Part shown: one piece after another, positions 18,090 to 32,000 of the stretch
Layout of the letters: each line of letters begins with the position of its first letter
How positions within the stretch are numbered: the first letter of the stretch is position 1
Assembly (NCBI RefSeq): GCF_018598225.1
Contig: NZ_JAHESF010000014.1
Coordinates: 146,026-210,025, forward strand
DNA: 64,000 nucleotides
Direction: 5' to 3'
Source: Chryseosolibacter histidinae
GTDB taxonomy: Bacteria > Bacteroidota > Bacteroidia > Cytophagales > Cyclobacteriaceae
The notes under the pieces: generated by a model
Database searches by the model: none
Told to the model about the DNA's origin: nothing
Seen by the model: the letters and a program-made list of their open reading frames with translations, nothing else
Translations under genes and position numbers: made by a program

Positions 18090-18881
18090 TTAATTGATCA
18101 CCAACCCAGCGGTGAGATTCAATATGGTTCCGGTCATGGCTTTTCCCTCATCAGAGGCAGCAAAAACTGCTGCGTTTGCCAGGTCATTGATAGACGCGAG
18201 CCTTTTGGTATGTGTTCTTCCTTCCATGCCGGCATGGAATTGCTTGTAATCAATATTGTGCGCCCTGGCATGCAAGCTGTATACTTCATCGATCAATGGC
18301 GTATCCGGCATCGCCGAGGTAAGGATGCATACTGAACGCACACCAGAAGGCCCCAATTCAGCCGAAATGGTGCGACTTAAAGCTTCTATTGATGACCATG
18401 TAGATGGCATGCCTCCCATGAACGGAACACTAACCCTGCTCGGGCTTGGTGTGTTCATTAAGATAACCCCATGCTTCTGAGCCACCATTCGCCTGGCCGC
18501 AGCCTTTGCCGTTATAAAGTGAGATTGCGAATAGGCAGTAATTGGGTGTAGAAAATTTTCAAGCGAGAGCTCAATCAAAGCTGTTCCCTGATGACCCGTT
18601 TGAGGCAGCCCGACGGCATTGAAAGAAATATCAACCTTTCCAGCCTTCCTGATAAGTTCCTCCATATGTCTTTCGACTGAATCTTCGCACATAGCATCAA
18701 CCTGGGCGATCTCAATACTTCCACCCATTGATGTGATTTGTTCAGCCACCGTCTCGAGCTTACTCCACGTGCGGCCTGTCAAATACACGTGCGCTCCTTC
18801 CCTGGCAAATGATTTTGCGACTGTTGCCCCTACTGCCCCGTTGCCATAGATCACCGCCACTTTGTTCTCCAGCCTTTTCAT
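18090..18881 (-). CDS. SDR-family protein lacking the YxxxK catalytic motif
   Basis: 263 residues from the ATG at 18881, which starts directly before the Rossmann strand. The nucleotide-binding turn is AVIYGNGAVGATVA and the NNAG-equivalent is NAVG. Where classical SDRs have Tyr-x-x-x-Lys, this protein reads PSTWSSIEAL, placing Trp162 and Glu166 at the catalytic positions. It therefore belongs to a divergent SDR branch that probably does not use the standard hydride-transfer mechanism. It follows the PEP-mutase-family gene by 40 bp on the same strand and is likely cotranscribed. No substrate can be assigned. Confidence 0.85.
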   Translation of the reverse strand: MKRLENKVAVIYGNGAVGATVAKSFAREGAHVYLTGRTWSKLETVAEQITSMGGSIEIAQVDAMCEDSVERHMEELIRKAGKVDISFNAVGLPQTGHQGTALIELSLENFLHPITAYSQSHFITAKAAARRMVAQKHGVILMNTPSPSRVSVPFMGGMPSTWSSIEALSRTISAELGPSGVRSVCILTSAMPDTPLIDEVYSLHARAHNIDYKQFHAGMEGRTHTKRLASINDLANAAVFAASDEGKAMTGTILNLTAGLVIN

Positions 18882-18921
18882 TGTATGTCCTGTTTGTTGG
18901 TTTCTTTTTGCAATTGAATGA

Positions 18922-19665
18922 TCAGTTAAATAGTGGCTCAAACGAATTTCCATTGAGAACTTCGCTCGCCATCGCTTCCATTTTATGGTAGGTTGCCCTA
19001 TATAAAAAAACGGCCATGCTGATGCGCTTGACGCCACTGGTTGCCAGCATAGGCATAGAGAGCTTTGGAATACCAACCACATTTACCGGCAATGAAGTGC
19101 CAGCAACAATTTTCCTGATCAGCTCGGCATCGCTAACGGCTGTTACAAACAATCCATCGGCGCCTGCATCTTTATACCTCGTTGCTCTACTTAAAACAAT
19201 TTCCAAAGGACCAGGAAGCTTTTGCAGGAAAGCATCGGTTCGGGCGTTGATGAAGAGCTGTTGACCTGTTTTAACAAGGTAGTTTTTTATACTATCCAGT
19301 TTTCTTAAAAAGCCATCCTCACCTTGTGCATCCTCCAGGTTTATTCCGGCAACACCGGTATCGATCAGGTTTTGAATATGATCATTCAAAACAGACAGAT
19401 CATCCGTGTATCCTCTTTCCAAGTCAACTGATAACGGAATGCCTGTACACAACTTTATTCTCTTAACAACATACAGCAACTCAGGAAAAGGGATCTCTTC
19501 GCCATCTCTATAACCAAGGGATTCAGCGATGGCTCCACTGGATGTGGCCATCGCTTTAAAGCCACAGGCCTCGACAACCTTTGCACTTTTTACGTTCCAC
19601 ACGTTAGCCAGGATGAAAGGCGTTGTTTGGTAATGCAACTGATGAAATGTTTCAAAATTAGTCAT
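18922..19665 (-). CDS. Isocitrate lyase / phosphoenolpyruvate mutase family protein
   Basis: 247 residues from the ATG at 19665; an in-frame start at 19743 would add a basic leader. The TIM-barrel motifs are FILANVWNVKSAKVVE, the metal-binding strand SVDLERGY, INLEDAQGEDGF and INARTDAFLQ. The family includes carboxyvinyl-carboxyphosphonate mutase-like and oxaloacetate-hydrolase-like enzymes that act on small 2-oxo or phosphonate acids; the specific reaction is not determinable. An exact TAGCTTTG -7-like element lies on the minus strand at 19785-19792, upstream of both starts. It is divergent from the GlxA-type regulator, which may control it. Confidence 0.87.
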   Translation of the reverse strand: MTNFETFHQLHYQTTPFILANVWNVKSAKVVEACGFKAMATSSGAIAESLGYRDGEEIPFPELLYVVKRIKLCTGIPLSVDLERGYTDDLSVLNDHIQNLIDTGVAGINLEDAQGEDGFLRKLDSIKNYLVKTGQQLFINARTDAFLQKLPGPLEIVLSRATRYKDAGADGLFVTAVSDAELIRKIVAGTSLPVNVVGIPKLSMPMLATSGVKRISMAVFLYRATYHKMEAMASEVLNGNSFEPLFN

Positions 19666-19884
19666 ATGGATATACTTACTGTTTTTTAGTGATCGCTGGC
19701 GCTCTGCTTCCAGTAACCTGGATATGGAGGAACGGCCACGCATTTTGCCTGCACTTGTTTTTAATCTGAATTCAAATTCGAATGCAAAGCTATGACCTTA
19801 ACATTACCTTCAGGGGGTGTAATAGAGACATTATGGTGGGTTGTTTAAGACAACGGGAATCCCAACATTGCAAGAAAAATACAC

Positions 19885-20883
19885 ATGAAACACATAGCCA
19901 TTGTTGCGCCCTGCGGTCAAAGTAATATGTCGAGTGTAGCATGCATTGTTGGCGCCTTTGAAATTTTATCTGATGCCAATTTGTTTTGGAAAAAGAAGGG
20001 AGGCCGTGACAGTTACAAAATTGAAATTGTTGGTATATCTGACAGAACAGAATTCAGCAACGGCCTGGTAACCATCAAGCCTCATGCTGACATCAATACC
20101 CTTCAGAAGACAAACCTGGTAGTTATCCCATCATTGATCCGCGACTATGAACAAGCCCTGGAGGGAAACAAACTTATTGTAGACTGGATAACCCGGCAGT
20201 ATAAGCAAGGTGCTGAAATAGCATCGATGTGTACGGGTGCTTTTATGCTGGCAGCCGCGGGTTTGCTGAATGGAAAAAATTGTTCAACGCATTGGTCTGC
20301 CGAGAATACCTTCAGAACATTGTTCCCCGGTGTTCATTTAAAGACGCATAGTACAATCACCTACGAGGCCGGGATCTATACGAATGGCGGCGCCTATTCT
20401 TTTCTGAACTTGCTGATCTACCTAATTGAAAAATATTATGACAGGCAAACGGCCATTTATTGTTCGAAGCTTTTTCAAATTGAGATCGACAGACAATACC
20501 AATCGGGTTTCAGTATCTTCAGCGGGCAAAAATTGCATGACGACGAGGAGATTAGAAGAGCACAGGAATATATCGAAAGTAAGATCAGTGAGAAGATCTC
20601 TATTGACGAGATCTCATCACGGCTGTCGATAGGACGGAGAAATTTCGATCGCAGATTTATAAAAGCGACCGGAAATTCTCCTCTAGAATATGCGCAACGT
20701 GTAAAAGTCGAAGCTGCGAAAAAAGCGTTTGAAAACTCACGCAAAACCATCCATGAAGTAATGTATGAAGTCGGTTACTCTGATCTGAAGGCATTCAGGG
20801 AAGTATTCAGAAAAATTACCGGCATGTCACCCCTGGCCTATAGGAGCAGGTATAACAAGGAAATCGATGTTCCGCGAAAGTAA
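19885..20883 (+). CDS. GlxA-family transcriptional regulator (DJ-1/PfpI domain plus AraC HTH)
   Basis: 332 residues. The N-terminal ~190 residues form a class-I glutamine-amidotransferase-like domain (IAIVAPCGQSN, then ASMCTGAFMLAAAGLLNGK with the nucleophile-elbow Cys and THWSAENTF). The C-terminal ~100 residues hold two AraC helix-turn-helix motifs (ISIDEISSRLSIGRRNFDRR and IHEVMYEVGYSDLKAFREVF). In this family the amidotransferase-like part is thought to sense a metabolite. The gene is divergent from the PEP-mutase/SDR pair across 219 bp, so local control of that operon is likely but inferred. Confidence 0.92.
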   Translation: MKHIAIVAPCGQSNMSSVACIVGAFEILSDANLFWKKKGGRDSYKIEIVGISDRTEFSNGLVTIKPHADINTLQKTNLVVIPSLIRDYEQALEGNKLIVDWITRQYKQGAEIASMCTGAFMLAAAGLLNGKNCSTHWSAENTFRTLFPGVHLKTHSTITYEAGIYTNGGAYSFLNLLIYLIEKYYDRQTAIYCSKLFQIEIDRQYQSGFSIFSGQKLHDDEEIRRAQEYIESKISEKISIDEISSRLSIGRRNFDRRFIKATGNSPLEYAQRVKVEAAKKAFENSRKTIHEVMYEVGYSDLKAFREVFRKITGMSPLAYRSRYNKEIDVPRK

Positions 20884-20903
20884 CATCCGCGGGCAACGGT
20901 GAA

Positions 20904-21911
20904 TCAAAAGCTGAGCACTATTTTCCCAAATGCCTTTCCTGATTTTAGTCTATGGAAAGCATCCTGCACTTCTCCGATAGCGTAGACACTATCTATTACA
21001 GGTTTGATGTTATTCTTTTCGATGGCGTTTACAAGCTCCGCCAGCTGCTGCGCATTGCCAACAGAATATGCCTGCAGCCGGACATAGTTTGTAATCAATG
21101 GGATCAGATCTATGGTGAGCTTTGTGCCTGTCAGTAAACCGATCAATCCGACAAAGCCGTGTTGTTTTACCGAGAGAATACTTTGTTCGATGGTATCAGT
21201 CCCGGCCACATCCAACGTCACATCCACCCCAATACCGCCATTGAGACGCTTTACTTCATTGCTCCACTGCGGAAACGCTTTATAATTTATCACCTCATCT
21301 GCTCCGAGGTCTTTTAGCCGTTTCATTTTTTCCTGGCTACTGGTTGTAGCGATCACTTTCAGACCAAATATTTTGGCTACCTGCAATGCAAACAGGGAAA
21401 CACCACCAGTGCCCTGAATTAAAATAGATTGCCCAGCCCGGATGTTTGCCTGCTCAGCCAGAATAGCCCATACCGTCAGTCCGCCAACAGGTAATGGTGC
21501 TGCTTCTTCATCACTGATATTGTTGGGCGTTCTCACCAGGGTGTTCTCGGGCTGAACGCTATATTCTGCCAACACGCCGGAACGGGAGAAACCGGTTCGC
21601 AACTGATCGTGGTAAGGTGTATTTTTCCCGGCCTCCCAGCGGGCAATAAAAGGAATCATCACACGGTCGCCTTTCTTCCAGCGGGTTACTTTACTGCCAA
21701 CGTCCTCCACAACCCCTACGCCTTGAGAAACCGGAATGTGTGGAAGGGGAATACCAAAAGGTATGGTGTTCTCCACGACAATTGAGTCGTGGTACTCCAA
21801 TGCTACCGCAGTCGTCTTTACCAATACCTCGTTCTCGCCCATGGCAGGCACGGGAATATCTCTCAGTTGCAAATGCTCGATGCCAAACTGTTCTAACAAT
21901 ATTGCTTTCAC
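20904..21911 (-). CDS. MDR-family quinone oxidoreductase / alcohol dehydrogenase
   Basis: 335 residues. The GroES-like N-terminus contains LPHIPVSQGVGVVEDVG and KKGDRVMIPF-type elements. The Rossmann part has ILIQGTGGVSLFALQVAK and LKDLGADEVINYK. The usual catalytic-zinc Cys in the N-terminal region is replaced (VALEYHDS), pointing to the zinc-independent quinone-oxidoreductase branch that uses NAD(P)H. It is the last gene of an SRPBCC-ArsR-MDR operon, 11 bp after the ArsR stop, so it is probably controlled by that repressor. Confidence 0.88.
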   Translation of the reverse strand: MKAILLEQFGIEHLQLRDIPVPAMGENEVLVKTTAVALEYHDSIVVENTIPFGIPLPHIPVSQGVGVVEDVGSKVTRWKKGDRVMIPFIARWEAGKNTPYHDQLRTGFSRSGVLAEYSVQPENTLVRTPNNISDEEAAPLPVGGLTVWAILAEQANIRAGQSILIQGTGGVSLFALQVAKIFGLKVIATTSSQEKMKRLKDLGADEVINYKAFPQWSNEVKRLNGGIGVDVTLDVAGTDTIEQSILSVKQHGFVGLIGLLTGTKLTIDLIPLITNYVRLQAYSVGNAQQLAELVNAIEKNNIKPVIDSVYAIGEVQDAFHRLKSGKAFGKIVLSF

Positions 21912-21922
21912 TTTATTGATAT

Positions 21923-22246
21923 TTAATTTGATAATTTGTTGTTTAACAGGGTCTCCAACTTCTTCAATTTCGTTGTCCAGAATTTATCGAAGTAGGAGAT
22001 CCAGGACTGGAGCTCTTCGAAACCATCCTTTTTCAAGGTGCAATGCCGCTCCCGGCCGATATTCGTGATGGATATAAACCCCGCACCGTATAACATTTTA
22101 ACATGCTTTGAAACAGCTGGGCGGCTCATCTTGAAATTGTCTGCCAGGCCGTTGATGGTCATGCTCTTTTTTGATAACAGCATCAACATTTTGCGTCTGC
22201 TGGGATCTCCTATCACCTGAAATGCGTCAAGCGTTGGCTGCGTCAT
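21923..22246 (-). CDS. ArsR-family transcriptional repressor
   Basis: 107 residues with a winged-helix fold: LDAFQVIGDPSRRKMLMLLS, the recognition helix in NFKMSRPAVSKHVKML, and the wing GAGFISITNIGRERHCTLK. The C-terminal WISYFDKFWTTKLKKLE helix is typical of the non-metal SRPBCC-linked ArsR group; no CxC metal site is present. Its ATG overlaps the natural stop of the upstream SRPBCC gene (ATGA, 22246-22243). Two palindromes upstream of the operon are the probable operators, so autoregulation is likely. Confidence 0.93.
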   Translation of the reverse strand: MTQPTLDAFQVIGDPSRRKMLMLLSKKSMTINGLADNFKMSRPAVSKHVKMLYGAGFISITNIGRERHCTLKKDGFEELQSWISYFDKFWTTKLKKLETLLNNKLSN

Positions 22247-22679
22247 TTTGATTCAACATTTAAAAGTTTATCGATATTGTTCAACTTCTCTAGCCAACCA
22301 TGCATTAAGCCGTTGTAAAAATTCAGGTTTTCCTCCTTTGCAAAACCACTGTGCTCCAGGAACAGGTCTGTGCCTTTATCTTTGGCTTCAGCTTCCACGT
22401 GACGACCGAGTCAAGTGTGATCTGTCCATCACCCGGGCCACTCTTCCATGAATAGGAAAGCTTTTTAAAGGGAACAACCTCCAATACTTTGCAATAGAAG
22501 ATGCCGTCGAAATCAAGGGCGGGTATCGGATCTGTTCTGAACTGAAAGTCATGCCCCACTACTGGCTGGAAATCATTTTTCATCAGCCATAGCTCCATTA
22601 GATCCGATCTTGTCAGGTATTCCCAAATCGCTTCAGGGGGATGCGGATAAAAAAATTTGTGCTTAATTACGTTGGTCAT
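22243..22679 (-). pseudogene. SRPBCC (AHSA1-like) gene with one-base frameshift
   Basis: The ATG at 22679 opens a START/AHSA1-type domain (MTNVIKHKFFYPHPPEAIWE, TRSDLMELWLM, VGHDFQFRTDP, SYSWKSG). At about 22388-22391 the frame is lost after VTWKL. The next frame continues the domain with AKDKGTDLFLEHSGFA and NGLMHGWLEKLNNIDKLL and ends at TGA 22245-22243, overlapping the ArsR start. Restoring one base (a g in ctg-aagcc) gives 438 nt, 145 residues. The intact coupling and coding downstream suggest a very recent loss or a sequencing error. These proteins bind hydrophobic ligands; here it is the first gene of an ArsR-controlled operon. Confidence 0.85.
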
Positions 22680-22683
22680 ACAG

Positions 22684-22699
22684 GTAACTTAAAAGTTAC
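22684..22699. promoter_or_regulatory. ArsR operator candidate 1
   Basis: 16-bp near-palindrome gtaacttaaaagttac, 4 bp upstream of the SRPBCC start and downstream of the -7 element, so it should cover the transcription start. It is the exact reverse complement of operator 2. Confidence 0.75.
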
Positions 22700-22700
22700 C

Positions 22701-22732
22701 CAAATATATACGTAACTTTTAAGTTACTCAAA
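22701..22732 (-). promoter_or_regulatory. Bacteroidota-type promoter of the SRPBCC-ArsR-MDR operon
   Basis: On the minus strand, TTTG (22732-22729), then 20 nt, then TATATTTG (22708-22701), an exact match to the -33 TTTG / -7 TAnnTTTG consensus. The spacer contains operator 2 and the region just downstream of -7 contains operator 1. Confidence 0.8.
22712..22727. promoter_or_regulatory. ArsR operator candidate 2
   Basis: 16-bp near-palindrome gtaacttttaagttac lying inside the -33/-7 spacer. It is centred 28 bp from operator 1, with the same sequence in inverse orientation, which suits binding of two repressor dimers. Confidence 0.75.
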
Positions 22733-22831
22733 CTATTTTTACATTTTTAAATGTGCATTAAAAATGGACTGAATACAGCACAAAGCTGAATTTCCTGGCA
22801 ACAAGGGCGGAGAAAGTTGGCGGGAAACCTG

Positions 22832-27285
<4,454 letters not shown>

Positions 27286-27313
27286 CCCTTAAAATATGTC
27301 GGCCAAATTGCTT

Positions 27314-27351
27314 TCAAAAAAAGAGCGTGACCGGATTACATTTCCAGTCAC
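27314..27351 (-). terminator. Hairpin terminator/attenuator between susD and GH95
   Basis: On the minus strand, GTGACTGGA (27351-27343), a 7-nt loop, then TCCGGTCAC (27335-27327; one G.U pair), and shortly after it a run of seven T. It sits just after the susD stop and before the GH95 start, where partial termination would lower enzyme expression relative to SusCD. Confidence 0.75.
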
Positions 27352-27370
27352 ACTCAAACACAAAACTTTC

Positions 27371-29062
27371 TTATTGACCCCATCCCGGAGTCTGTTGCAG
27401 ATAACCTTTATTGCGGAGGATCTCATTTGCCTCAATGGGCAGTAAGTACATCCGCTCGTCAAACTTGCGCTGCAATAATTGTATGGGCGTATAGGTCTTG
27501 GTGCCCGTTGCCGTATTTTTTATGATGTCCATTCCCATGATCGGCCGGTTCTCAACGTCTGTTCCGATCTTCCACCGTCTTACGTCCCAGAACCTGTGCT
27601 CTTCAAACGCGAGCTCGATCCTTCTTTCATTATACAATCTTCTTCTCAGCTCCTGTCCTGTTACGGTTGCCGGTATCGCTGGCATGCCCACCCTTGCCCT
27701 GATCCGGCTCAGGTATTCGCGACAGGTCACTTCATCGCCAAGCTCAAATTTTGCCTCAGCATAGTTCAGGTAGATCTCCCCCAGCCTGAACACGATCCAG
27801 GGATTGGTGTAAGGTTGCTGCCAGTTCAGCGGAACGCCGTCACCCGGCATAAATTTCCGAAGCACATAATTGGAGCGGGGGTTGTCACCGCTTTGTTTGT
27901 AGGAGTCGAATCCCCAGGTTTTGCCATCGGTGGCTACCCACATTTCAAAAGTGTCGCCGTGGTATACCGAGCCATCGTGGATGATGGTGGCTTCGAAACG
28001 CGGGTCGCGGTCTTTATAAGGTTGTTGTGGGTCATATCCTGAGGCGGGATTCACAGTTTTTACACCGCCGGGATAAATGAATGCAGGCTCACCGTTGATC
28101 ATGTCATAGTCGTCAACCAGGTTTTGTGAAGGGCCGTTACTTGCCCACCATCCGCCATAAGCGCCATACCTGCGCCCAAGGTTGTGCATGGGTGCCTGAT
28201 GAAAGTTTGTGGTTGAAAAGCTTCGCACGAAGATCATTTCATTGTTGGCCGTTCCACTGGGCTGATTAAAAAGCGTTGTGTAATTGGGATGCAATGAATA
28301 TCCGCTGTTCAGCAACGCCTCGGCAGCGTCGGCAGCTTTTTGCCACCGGGCCTTGTCGTTAGCCGGGTTGAACAATGGAGACGCAGCATATAAATACATG
28401 CGTGAACGCAATGCCTTGCATGCATCCTGTGTTGCCCTGCCAAAGTTACTATTGGATGATTCATATTTCGCAGGCAGGTCCGGTGTAGCCTCGTTCAGGT
28501 CCTGGTCGATAAAAGCCACGCATTGGTCGAACGTGCTGCGTTCAAACTTTTCTTCTTCACCGAGCTCATAACTCCGGGTAACGATCGGCACACCGCCGAA
28601 CCTTTCCAGAAGGATGAAGTAGTTGTAGGCTCTTAAAAATTTTGCCTCGGCAACCAATCTTGCTTTATCCGTCAATGCCACGGTGCTCGTCTGCATTTTT
28701 TCCAGGAACACGTTGATCTTTCTGATATCCTGGTAGGCGGTGTTCCATACGTAAATGTTGCCGCCCCCGGTCCAGTGTGTATTGGCAACCGATGTTACGT
28801 TATCGGCAGTGAGGTTACCATTGGGAACATTGCCGATATCCCAGCTGATGGCGCAATGTGCTTCGTCTGTTGCTTTTGACTGCATGTGTATGTTGAATCC
28901 ATGAAGAACAGAAGTATACAGTCCGTTGTGATAGGCCCTGATCAGGCTTTCATCGGTCCAGACGGCAGTTTCTGCGATCCGGTCTCTTGGCGGAACATCC
29001 AGCACGCTGTCATCGCACGCAAGGAAGGATATCAGTGATATGATTAAAATAAACCTTTTCAT
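27371..29062 (-). CDS. SusD/RagB family glycan-binding lipoprotein
   Basis: 563 residues. The lipoprotein signal is ILIISLISFLAC with lipobox Cys. The SusD fold is supported by the TPR-like N-terminal helices (DESLIRAYHNGLYTS), the AEAKFLRAYNYFILLERFGG motif, and the C-terminal NERRIELAFEEHRFWDVRRW and LLPIEANEILRNKG. It forms the lid over the SusC channel on the outer membrane and captures oligosaccharide. Its start is 4 bp after the susC stop, so the two are cotranscribed. The specific glycan is not readable from the sequence. Confidence 0.96.
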   Translation of the reverse strand: MKRFILIISLISFLACDDSVLDVPPRDRIAETAVWTDESLIRAYHNGLYTSVLHGFNIHMQSKATDEAHCAISWDIGNVPNGNLTADNVTSVANTHWTGGGNIYVWNTAYQDIRKINVFLEKMQTSTVALTDKARLVAEAKFLRAYNYFILLERFGGVPIVTRSYELGEEEKFERSTFDQCVAFIDQDLNEATPDLPAKYESSNSNFGRATQDACKALRSRMYLYAASPLFNPANDKARWQKAADAAEALLNSGYSLHPNYTTLFNQPSGTANNEMIFVRSFSTTNFHQAPMHNLGRRYGAYGGWWASNGPSQNLVDDYDMINGEPAFIYPGGVKTVNPASGYDPQQPYKDRDPRFEATIIHDGSVYHGDTFEMWVATDGKTWGFDSYKQSGDNPRSNYVLRKFMPGDGVPLNWQQPYTNPWIVFRLGEIYLNYAEAKFELGDEVTCREYLSRIRARVGMPAIPATVTGQELRRRLYNERRIELAFEEHRFWDVRRWKIGTDVENRPIMGMDIIKNTATGTKTYTPIQLLQRKFDERMYLLPIEANEILRNKGYLQQTPGWGQ

Positions 29063-29066
29063 AATG

Positions 29067-32000
29067 CTAAAATTTTACGTTGACACCAAGGTTGAGAACA
29101 CGTTGCTGCGGATAGTAGAGATATCCACCGCTTTGCTCAGGGTCGGTCCATTTTATTTCTTTGGCCCAGGTGAGCACGTTGAATCCGCTCACATAGAATC
29201 GCACATTGCTCAGGCCAAGACGGGAAATAACCGGTGATGGTATGGAATAACCGAGCTCGAGCGTTTTGAGCCTGACGAACGTAGCATCGAACAACCAGTT
29301 TGTGTTGTTTCCAGGGGCCAGGTCTTCAGCCCGCGGCATGGTGCCATTGGGGTTCTCGGTTGTCCACCGGTTTTCAGCGCGATACACGGAGGCGTTGTCG
29401 AAAGCCGAGCTTCCCAGCACGCCAAAACGATCGTCGAAATTATAAGCGTTGGTTTGCCCCTGGAAGAACAGGTTCAGGTCAAAGTTTTTGTATCCGAAAT
29501 CAAATGTAATTCCGAAAACATGCTGGGCACCGCGGTATAATCAAACCTGAACTGGTCCGCTCCGTTGATCAGGTTATCGTTGTTCAGGTCAACAATTTTT
29601 GTATCCCCCACCTGGGCGTTGGCGAGGTGCGGATAGGCGTCCAGCTCCTCTTGTGTATTGAACACGCCGTCTGCTTTGTAATACAGGCCTGCGCCCACCG
29701 GGTGACCTGTTCTATTTTTGTAAGGCTCGTCCTGCGGCACTTCGTCCATAAAAACGATCTTGCTGCGGGTGAAAGCTGTATTTGCGGAGATCCTGTAGTC
29801 TACGCTGCCGATCTTGCTCTTGTGTGTAAGCACCAATTCAAACCCGCTGTTTTCGGCTTTTCCTAAGTTCTCATAAGGCAATCCGGGAAAGCCGTAGACA
29901 TTGCTTACCGATACGTTTCTTGGAACAAGGATATTGGATCGTTTTGATTGAAAGCGTGTGACGTCAACACCCAGCAAGCCGTTCCAGAAAGTACCCTCGA
30001 TGCCAAAGTCTGTTTGCCTGGCAACCTCCCACGTAATGTTCGGGTTCGGCATCACACCGGGATAAATGCCGGGCACGTCAGCAGATCCGAAAACATAATT
30101 ATCCCCGAAAGAAAAGGACTGAAGATACTGGTAAGCGCCTACCCGGTCATTGCCCGACTCGCCATAGGACGCCCTGACCTTAAGGTTATTGATAAAAGTC
30201 AGGCTTTTCAAAAACGACTCCTCCGATAAACGCCAGCCGGCTGAAACACCGGGGAAGAATCCATAACGCTTTCCCTCGGGAAAGATCTGTGAACCATCGT
30301 AGCGGAACAGGAATTCCACCAGGTATCTTTCAGAGAAGTTGTAGTTTAAACGGCCAAGATAATTCTGGTAAGCGCTTGCGCCGGAAGAGCCACCGTTATT
30401 CCGGTCGGCGGGAGCCGTGCTGCCAACATCGATCTGCTCAATGGCGGTGCTCACAAAATTTTTGCGGTAGGCCGATGCCCACGAATTTTCCGATTTCTGC
30501 CTTTCAATTCCCAGCATTACGCCGATGAAATGTTTATCGAAGGTCTTGTCGTAGTTGATCCTGAAGTTGCTCAGTATCGTGGTCCACTTCCGGTAAGTGT
30601 CGGTTAGCTCCGCCGTTGACGAACCAGTGCCCTGCTTTTTGATATATTCACCTGTAACGACATTATATTCGTGATAAAAATATGGCTTGATCCAGCGTTT
30701 CTCAAATTGATTGTTCAGGTCATAGTTGTACGTGCCGGTGAGCTTCAAACCTTTCACAAAAGGAACGTTGTAGGTGGCCGTGAAAGAAGAAAACAGCGGA
30801 GAGCTTTGTACCCTGTTGTATCCACGCTGATCCAAAAGAAGCGGGTTCTCTCCCAGGCGGCCCGGTGCGATCAGGCCGTTGGGATAACGGGCAACCAGGG
30901 TCGGGTTGGCGTGGAGTATGTTATAAAAGTCCACCCGTTCATCGTTGTTCTGGTTATCCTGGGTTGAAGACGATCGCTTATCGTTTATGATCCCGGAGAT
31001 GTTGGCGCCAAGTGTAAGATTCTTCGTGAGGTTGACATCAACATTCAGGCGCACGTTGTACTGGCGGTAAGAATTTGGCGCATGCTTCAGAATACCTTCC
31101 TGGTTCGTGGCGCCAAACGACAGGAAATACCTTACAGATTCACCCCCGCCCGTAGCCGAAAGGTTAAACCGCTGCTGCACTGAGGCCGACTTGAAAACTT
31201 CATCCACCCAGTTTGTGTTGGGGTATAAAACAGGATCAGAGCCATCGCGGTACTTCTGGATTGCTTCATTGGAGTAAAAAGGAGTCCAGGTAGCCGGCCT
31301 GCCTGCCCTGTACCATTCCGCTTCGTTAAATGCTTCTGCGAACGTGGCGGCATCGAGCACGTCCATTACTTTGGTAGGCTGCGAAAATGCATGATTAAAA
31401 GAAAGATCAAAAACCGGCTTACCCTTCACGCCTTTTTTAGTGGTGATCAGGATAACGCCATTGGCAGCGCGCGCGCCATAAATTGATGCGGAGGCATCCT
31501 TCAGCACGGAGATACTTTCTATGTCCTGTGGATTCAGCCTGGTCATGTATGCCCTGGGCACGCCGTCTATCACGATCAGCGGAGCACTGGCCGTTGAGCT
31601 TGCATCACCGTCGGCGCCGAATGTTCCATAACCACGCACCAAGATACCGGGATCGTCCTGCCCGGGCTCGCCGGAGCGCTGGTTGACAATCAGACCGGGC
31701 AGCTTCCCTGCGAGGGAGTTGCCAACGTTGGTCGATGGACTTTTCACAATTTCCTTTCCGGAAATATTGGCAACGGATCCTGTGAGCGTTTCTTTTTTCT
31801 GCTCACCGTATCCCACAACAACTACTTCTCCTAATGTTGTAACATCGCCAACGATCGAAATATCAAAGTTGGTCCGGTCGCCCACCCTGACCTCCTGTGT
31901 GGCATAGCCGATAAAACTGAACACAATGACAGCGTTCTCATCACGCACGTTCATACTGAACATACCGTCAATATCCGTGGTGGTGCCGTTCGTTGTTCCC

